Shown here: positions 56,971 to 64,000 of the stretch, in pieces
Layout: the number at the start of each line of letters is the position of its first letter
How positions within the stretch are numbered: the stretch's first letter is position 1
Source of the DNA: Sialis fuliginosa
Taxonomy: Eukaryota > Arthropoda > Insecta > Megaloptera > Sialidae
Length of the DNA: 64,000 nt
Assembly: GCA_961205875.1 (NCBI GenBank)
Contig: OY540821.1
Span: forward strand, 4,030,001 to 4,094,000
Direction of reading: 5' to 3'
Made by a program: the position numbers and the translations under genes
Notes under the pieces: model-generated
What the model saw: the letters and a program-made list of their open reading frames with translations, nothing else
Database searches by the model: none
Told to the model about the DNA's origin: nothing

Positions 56971-57650
56971 AAAAAATTAAAACATGTTTTATAAAAAAAT
57001 AAAAGCGGCCAAGACATACCCGAAGTATGCTATAATTTTTGAGTTAGACAAAAAATAGGATAAAATTCTACTGATTGAGAATTGAGATCTACATTTTGAC
57101 ACCTCACGCACCTTGGTAAAAATTTGTTTAAAGCCCCCTGCAGGTTCTACTTTCGATCTAGAAAAAATAAAAAAGACCGTCAAATTTGATCATTTTAACG
57201 TGCCACATGCCTTGATATAAAAACTTTTTTTTGCCTAGCTTTAGCACCCTCTAATTTGCTGTATCGATGTCGGATTATCACCAAAACTGTTTTAGTACCA
57301 TTATGCCCGGTATTATAAATGTTAGCTTCAAATGAGGTATTAAACTTATATGACATTTATCTTGAAGTTTCATGAAATGTTTGACATGTTTTTCGCTTGC
57401 GTATTAAGTTAATACTAACGGTGTTAAAACAGTAGTGATATTATCACAATTATCTTGTACGGTCAGAATCACCAACTGTGTTAAAATAAGTTGAAGTACC
57501 ACTGATCTAAATTCCAAAACAAATCCATAGATAACATTACAGAATTGAAACCCCGTTGAAAGTGCTTGTTAGCTCATAAAACTCTTTGTAATAATGGGTA
57601 TTAATAGGTATTGCTACCAAATAATACATTTTTAGTGGAAAAAAGTTATA
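56971..57650. other. Unassigned stretch
   Basis: GAGATCTACATTTTGACACC and the AAGCCCCCTGCAGG patch near 57130 echo sequence near 31720, suggesting another old repeat. No boundaries are visible. Confidence 0.4.
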
Positions 57651-58039
57651 CAGTGTATTCCAAGTTAATTAAGACATAGGAAATTTAACATGGGAGCAAT
57701 TAGAAATGTTGTAGTAACCTTTGGTCAAATTTAACGATGTGTGATTGGTGTATTTTGAAATACCGCCACAAAATTTAATAAAACTGTAATTAGTATTTTG
57801 TTTTCAAATTTATATCTGCCAAAAAATATTTATATAATTTTATCTAGGATGCTTAAATTAATGAAATGAAAGTTGAGAACAAAATACTGTTAATTAATTT
57901 AAAATTTATCAGTTAGTTTCGAGGCGGCATTTCAAAATGCACCAATCACACATCGTTAAATTTGACCAAAGGTTACTACAACATTTCTAATTGTCCCCAT
58001 GTTAAATTTCCTATGTCTTAATCAAATTGAAACGCACTG
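57651..58039. mobile_element. TA-flanked foldback MITE
   Basis: Ends CAGTGTATTCCAAGTTAATT and AATCAAATTGAAACGCACTG are imperfectly inverted. Inside them arms of about 120 bp match closely, including GACATAGGAAATTTAACATG and AACGATGTGTGATTGGTG with their complements. TA lies on each side (57649-57650 and 58040-58041). Confidence 0.8.
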
Positions 58040-58836
58040 TATATAAAAAAATTGAGCATTATTTTTTTAAGCGTTGTGATTGTGATTTAAAAAATCGGGA
58101 AAGTTTTGGCCCGTACCTATCGCTGTAGAGAATTCTGCGTTGATTAATTTTTGGTTCTATGCAATTTATCACTTCGTTGCACGGTTTTTGACTTATTAGC
58201 ATGTATCAAATTATTTAAATTTGATATATACGTTCTTAAAATTATTATTAAACGTTAACTACAAAAAACTATTTGAGTGTCTATTTGTTTACACATTTAA
58301 TATTTAATTATTTATTCGTTTATTTTCTATAATTACATTTATTATTAACGTTTAAGAAAGTACATTATATCTGATGCAGACGATAAAGAGTTAAATAAGA
58401 TTTCGGTTACCCCCTCCCCCTTTCTCCCTCCCCTACTACTCATAAAATAAAACACAAAACCAAAAAAGTAAAAATTAAATAAACCGAATGGATAAAAATA
58501 AAGTGAAAATTAACATCTCAATTCTGGGACAAACAACTTCATAGATAATTAATTCTCTGTAAAATAACAGACCCATATATACTATATATGTACATATAGT
58601 ACATACCGAAATATGCGAGTATATACAGGGTGGGTTAAAAAAATATACATAACAAAACTTCGAATTAATATGTATAAGTAATATCGAAATACAATATTTA
58701 ATGATGAAACTATTAAACACACAAAATTTAGATTAGTGTGTACTAAATTTGAAATCAATTTAATGAATCGTTTTGTAGTTACAGTCTTTTAAATGAAGTG
58801 CATACAAAATACTGGTTAGTTAATAAATATTATAAC
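58040..58836. other. Unassigned AT-rich stretch
   Basis: A CAGGGTGGGTTAAAAAAATA segment near 58625 resembles the ends of CAGGGTG-type elements (17851, 39235). The 81-codon minus frame 58475-58720 overlaps it and is not convincing. Confidence 0.42.
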
Positions 58837-59908
58837 CAGGGCTTCGAACCGGAACTGAACCGAAAACCGAAAAAACCGTTATTTTTTGCCGGAACGAAAA
58901 CCGGAACCGAACCGAATTAAAAATATCGTTTTTTTCGGTTCAGTACATATTAAAATACGCGCGTTAACATGATCTTTTTCTCATTTTAATTGTCGTTCGG
59001 ACTATCATACAAGTACCATAAAATGTTCTAAATTATGGTGGAAAATAAATTTTTAATACAAATAAATGTTTTTTTATTAATCGGAGCTGAACCAAAACCG
59101 GAAAATCCGGAATGAAAACCGGAACTGAACCGAAATATATTTTTTTACTTGAACTGGAACGAAAAAAATAACCGAAAACCGGAAAATCCGTTATTTTTTG
59201 CCGGAACGAAAACCGGAACCGAACCGAAATAAAAATATCGTTTTTCTCGGTTCAGTACATGTTAAAATACGCGCGTTAACATGATCTTTTTCTCATTTTA
59301 ATTGTCGTTCGGACTATCATACAAGTACCATAAAATGTTCTAAATTATGGTGGAAAATACATTTTTAATACAAATAAATATTTTTTTATTAATCACTCGG
59401 AGCTGAACCAAAACAGGAAAAACCGGAACGAAAACCGGAACCGAACCGAAGTAAAAATATCGGTTTTTTCGGTTCAGTACATGTTAAAATACGCGCGTTA
59501 ACATGATCTTATTTCTCATTTTAATTGTCGTTCGGACTATTTTACAAGTACCATACAATGTTCTAAATTATGGTGGAAAATAAATTTTTAATATAAATAA
59601 ATGTTTTTTTATTAATCACTAAGCTGAACCAAAACCGAAAAAAACGGAACGAAAACCGGAACCGAACCGAAATAAAAATATCGTTTTTTTCGGTTCAGTA
59701 CATGTTAAAATACACGCGTTAACATGATCTTATTTCTCATTTCAATTGTCGTTCGGACTAGTGCCATAAAGAAAATTAAATTTTTAATACAAATAATAAA
59801 TAATTCTTTTTATTAATCACTCGGAGTTGAACCAAAACCGGAAAAACCGGAACTGAACCCAAATATATTTTTTTACTCGAACCGGAACGAAAAAAATAAC
59901 GGTTCGAA
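58837..59908 (-). mobile_element. Non-autonomous hAT element, family D, four modules
   Basis: It starts CAGGGCTTCGAACCGG. The right end reads ACGGTTCGAA and then leaves the family, so that terminus is truncated and no duplication can be scored. The module marker CGCGTTAACATGATC occurs four times; the markers starting near 58961, 59273, 59495 and 59716 give spacings of about 312, 222 and 221 bp. CCGGAAC/CGGAACGAAAACCGGAAC blocks separate the modules. Confidence 0.85.
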
Positions 59909-60908
59909 ATATTCAATAAAATGATTTAAAAATTTCAATACGAAAAACTAGAATATATAAAAAACATTTTAACACAAACCGGAAGTTTGTGTGATGTATA
60001 GTTCCAGAGTACTATGTCGTCAAACTTGGAACGTTTTTTTTATCCATCCAGTACATCAACTACATGTATACTTTTCAGCCGTCACAGTGGTCGACAGTGG
60101 CGGGTTGGGGGGGGGGGGGGGTGAGTGTGATGGGTTGCAGGGAAGGGGGTAAAGGGTCCGGTTTGCGGTTTGTAGCGACGACAAGACCATTCCGGTGGTG
60201 CGGTCCGGACGAATCCGGACAACCTCATGTCACACACATTCACGTCTTGTCAAAATCTATTTGGACATCATCAAGTCCGTTCTGGGAACAGGGTTGTATT
60301 AGTTGTTGATTCAAAGTAAAATTCATTCCATGCTAGATGTCATATAAAATTAAAATATGCAGTGTTCTATTTTAATAATAATTTAACTATCGAAATAATA
60401 TTTAGAGGATATTCAATGTTGCAAATTAATTTCTAATAAGTGGAGTAATTTTTGAGATAATGATATCTTGTGTCGTAGTTAGATTTATCGACTTTGTTTT
60501 AGTAGATTGAAATACCACTGTTTTAAATTATATAATAAACCTCACAAAGTAAAAAAAGAGCTTCTTTACTTACAAATTTTGTTCAATTATAAACAAAATT
60601 AATTTCTATAAGAAAAATGAAAGTTTATAATGAACATTTATTATTTATATCAGTGGTATCAAACTCATATAGGAACACGGGACACCAAATTTTGTCTAAG
60701 AGAGTCTTTAAGCTGCCTCATCCCCAAAACCGAGCAAGGAAAGATCTTTTATGTAGATATATTCGAAAATAACTATAATTTAAATTTTGTATTTATCTTT
60801 AATAAATTTCTGAAAAATTGGTATTATTATAAAATACTATAACAAAAACATTCAGAGAAATAAAAAAAATTATATGTTTTACTAGTTTAGCATTTTGTGA
60901 CAGAAACT
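59909..60908. other. Unassigned stretch
   Basis: A 15-base G run lies at 60107-60121 in a GC-richer patch (60070-60300). An 81-codon plus frame (60064-60309) depends on that run and is not convincing. Confidence 0.42.
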
Positions 60909-61195
60909 ACAGTAATCCCTCCATTTACGTAGTAAATTGGTTCCATGAAAACAGCGCGTAAAAAAACACGTAAATGGAGCAATAGAAATTGCTCCATAAG
61001 GCCCAAAGTAACTTTTTTTAAAGATGTTTTAAAAATGAAAAAATCATTTAAGTGAAGTTTGTTTTCATACTTTTTTAGATGAATAATAAACCAAAGCTTA
61101 CCATTAACATAACCTTTTTAATATAAATTACTTATTACCCGAAATATAGCATTTTTAATTAAGGTGGGCCTTATTTGCCTCCATGACCATAAATG
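60909..61195. repeat. Pogo-like end plus family F fragment
   Basis: CAGTAATCCCTCCATTTACG at 60911 looks like a pogo-group terminal repeat, and CGTAAATGGAG recurs inverted near 60969. From about 60985 the sequence matches 51500-51690 in inverse, ending GCCTCCATGACCATAAATGG. Confidence 0.5.
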
Positions 61196-61489
61196 GAGAC
61201 CGCGTTTTGATTTTTTTTAAATCCATTTTATTATTATTTTAAGATTCGAGCCTAGAGTCTTACGAGCTGTTTGAATATCACAAATTTATTTGATCGAAAG
61301 ATATTTATCGTACTAGGTTTTATATTTTAGTAAAAATTCACTAATTTTCTGTACATTTTCTTGTCATCTTGTCTAAACTAATTCTAGGGTCTTAGACTTT
61401 CTAACAATCAAAGTCCTATTAAAATCGGTTTATTAGTTTTCGAGTTAGCTCGGAACAAATAAACAAACACATTTATATGTATTAATGTA
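61196..61489. other. Unassigned stretch
   Basis: It holds the ATTCTAGGGTCTTAG motif also seen near 4590. Nothing else is recognised. Confidence 0.45.
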
Positions 61490-61740
61490 TGTATTACAAC
61501 ATTGGCGCAACGACAGACGAAGTCTTGAGCGCACCGCAGAAAACAAACTGCAAACAGAACGAACGGAATGAACATAGTGCGCTGTGTGACCCACTAATCA
61601 TCGTTATTGTCCCCGCGGGAACTGTCATGGCGGCCGCGCACTTCCGGTCAACGTTACACGCCGTATCACCTCTCAACTTCCGGCTACAGTTACTCTCGGT
61701 TACCTTTAACTGAAAGCTTGCAAGAAGAAAGAATGCAATG
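61490..61740. other. GC-richer patch with promoter-like motifs
   Basis: This 250-bp patch is far less AT-rich than its surroundings. It contains ATGGCGGCCGCGCACTTCCGGT, which combines an ACTTCCGG (ETS-type) site with an ATGGCGGC motif, and a second CTTCCGGCT. Such motifs are frequent in housekeeping promoters. Open frames exist on both strands (74 and 84 codons) but none is recognisable. It could equally be a transposon piece. Confidence 0.4.
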
Positions 61741-63463
61741 TTAAACATTTGTGTGGTACATAAAAAATTACAGTTTTTAAAGATATGTAAGGTCTTGGAT
61801 CATACCCACAATGGGCATGATGCCAGTAACAAAGTATCACTGAAATTATGATTTTAAATAATGAAATAAGTTAAAAAGATTCTAAAAAATGTATTTATTT
61901 TCATATTAAAAGCGAGATTAATATGATTTTTGTTAAAATAAAAACGCAATATACAGCAATCCGCCATGTTTGATAAAACACCAGTCAGAGTGGATGACGT
62001 CACGGCTACGTAAACGTCATTATTGTTTCATTAATATCTGCACTGTTTATAAATTATTTTGAGGTTTTAAATTATCAATTTGCTTAGTTTTGTGTTACCA
62101 AAAGTAAAACCGATAAACATTAACGATGGAACAAGGATTTATTATAGTTGACAAGGAGTGTTTACATAGGCGTGACGTCAAAAATGCACCATTACACCTG
62201 CGAGCGTTTTGGCGTTAAATTCAAAATTAGTTTTAAAAGGGTCAATTTTTGTGATTAAACTTTTATTTTCTGCAGATATAAGCATTTTTTTTAAGATCAT
62301 CATAAAATATTTTTTATAAATTAGGTATCATGCCTATTGCTTAATTAAATGTGCTAAATTAGAAATATTTGTTGATATTTGGTAACATCCATTACTGAAT
62401 CATAACACAAAATAAAAAAAAGTGCTCCGAATTTCCCCTAGACTTCACAATTTTCCCCTAGCCTAGGGAAAAATTGTATAATTGACAAGGAAATATCCCC
62501 AGATGCCATTCTCGAATTTTAATGAAACTTAGTTAGTTAAGGACACCTATTTTTTCATACGTGCCCGTTTTTAAGTTTAGAGGGTAAAATCGACCCTTGA
62601 AAATGAGGGTAAAATTTTAAATTTGTAAATAGTTCATAAACCGCTTAGAATAGTGGCTTGTGTGTAATACAAAATATGTTTGGTATAATAAGTGCTATAA
62701 AATAGCATAAATGTGGTACCCCCTATAATTTTTATTTGGGGGTATTATGGACACCCCTCAACTTTTTTCAAAAATGATTATTTTTTCTTCCATAAATTAA
62801 TATTCTGAATACAATAATATAAAAGTTTAAAATAACGTATCTTCAAACTTTGGAAATATCTGCATTTTTTAGTAGATTTTTGAACTCAGTGCATTGAAAA
62901 TTAAAGATTTCCGATCTAAAAAATGCTTTTTTTCAACTAATATTTGATTATTTTTATCATAATAGCAAAGTTTTTCATGTAAGGTACTATTTTCTTGATA
63001 CAGAACCTATCTGCTTAGACAAATGGTTCGTTCTATAAGGGTTAACTCTAATGGTCTCTTCCAGACGATCATTAATCTTATATCGGTGCAGAGAAAACAA
63101 AAACCATCGTGTGGCGATTCTCACTGTAAATTACTAAAGGGCTTATGGATCCTGAAAAACCTGATTTCTGCAAGTGTTTTTATTGAAACGTATCGTTCTT
63201 TTAAGTTTCAATGCACTGACTAACTAAACTAGTGGCAAATGTACTTTATTTTAAATAAAAACTTATATCAATAATGTTCAACTAAGTCTCAATTTGTTAT
63301 GAAAAAAAGTACCAGTTTATTTTAAATATTATTATTTTTGAATGAAGATTTTAATAATAACAAAACGTCTAAATATTTAATTTTTCTTCAATTTTCGGCT
63401 CTCATTTGATACCCCAATAATTTTTTTGGTAACCCAAAAACGCCAAAAACTAGAAACAAAAAC
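61741..63463. other. Unassigned AT-rich stretch with CRE-like sites and repeat fragments
   Basis: TGACGTCA occurs at 61995-62002 and 62173-62180. A family C end fragment (AGGTATCATGCCTATTGC and about 65 further bases) lies at 62323-62408, and family N at 63340-63430. The 66-codon frame 63023-63223 is unassigned. Confidence 0.42.
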
Positions 63464-64000
63464 ATCTGCCAAGTAAATGCACAGTGCTTCCTCGTGCTAA
63501 ATTCACCAAAGGTAGTTAATTATTGAATAAATTAAATAAAAACCGATAGTGTTTAGATAAATTACCTGGAATTGGTTAACCATTTGATTTTTATACAATT
63601 TTACTAAAAAATATTAGTTCGAAATTTTTCTTAAAACGCACCTGATTATTTTTCCATATATTTTTAATTTTTTGACAATTTCAATCTAAATTTAAATTTA
63701 TGCAAATGTCAAAATGACATTTAATATGCCCAAGCAAATATCAATTTAGAAAAACAAAACACGAATTTTAAAAATAAATTGAGATAAATCTTTGTAAGGG
63801 AATATTTTACAACAAACGTTGTAGACCCATATTATAGGAAATTTAATGCTCTACAAAAAATATTCTATAAAATTTTCACGTAACATGTGTCGTTCTTGAG
63901 ATATCTTGAAATAATAACTATTTTGGGATGTCACCCATCCCCCTTACACACGATTTTGATGATTTTGAAATGGGACCGTGTCCCCAAGCCAGATTCAAGC
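63464..64000 (+). repeat. Interspersed repeat family A, cut by window end
   Basis: It starts ATCTGCCAAGTAAATGCACA, followed by GTGCTTCCTCGTGCTAAATT, and matches 45816-46602 up to the GGGACCGT segment, where the window ends. It carries fewer of the internal tandem repeats. Confidence 0.85.

Noticed and set aside
58837-59908. GGTTCGAA-type motifs considered as tRNA T-arms
   Set aside because: They are the family D terminal and modular motif; no cloverleaf can be built around them.
60064-60309. 81-codon frame with a glycine run
   Set aside because: The reading frame depends on a 15-base G run of uncertain length and matches nothing I recognise.

Overview
The window looks like gene-poor, AT-rich nuclear DNA of an arthropod, most likely an insect. 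The evidence is indirect: a BEL/Pao retrotransposon, a mariner relative, several hAT families, a short TTAGG run and very high A+T outside transposons. I cannot name the species. I found no convincing host gene, rRNA or tRNA. Nearly everything recognisable is a transposable element or its remains, often nested. The only long coding sequence is the Gag-Pol polyprotein of a BEL/Pao element.

Layout. 1-5250: an eroded hAT relative, a hAT-type MITE with a perfect 8-bp target duplication, and a TA-flanked MITE ('family C'). 5251-11973: one copy of an ~800-bp interspersed repeat ('family A') split by a young 5.9-kb BEL/Pao element. That element has 240-bp LTRs differing at one base, 5-bp duplication CACGG, a tRNA-Tyr-like primer site, one in-frame TGA and one frameshift. 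12766-14986: a tandem duplication whose first copy holds a family A element and whose second copy holds a solo LTR. 15482-17345: family C with two elements nested in it, then an 829-bp TIR element. 19656-21228: a 173-bp satellite array of nine units. 22436-24529: hAT nested in hAT, a foldback element and family C.

25610-28245: a PIF/Harbinger-like and a pogo/Tigger-like deletion derivative, each keeping a stub of transposase. 32447-32964: a TIR element with an 8-bp duplication that I cannot assign. 34243-36773: family A, a hAT MITE and two further repeats. 39235-40121: a long near-palindromic foldback. 40609-42990: pieces of C, A and family I with a 1.3-kb insertion. 43585-50265: a pogo-like element with a CENP-B-type helix-turn-helix stub, families K, C, A, L and B, and a nested hAT. 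52738-54761: a mariner deletion derivative containing family I, which itself contains a hAT with perfect duplication. 54967-59908: family K, modular hAT elements with two and four internal modules, and a TA-flanked foldback. 59909-64000: mostly unassigned AT-rich DNA, a GC-richer patch at 61490-61740, and the start of another family A copy running off the window.

The genes do not form a pathway. What links the features is history: insertions inside insertions give a relative chronology, and empty paralogous copies in the same window confirm several boundaries. The newest datable event is the BEL/Pao insertion. Family letters A-N are my own labels.
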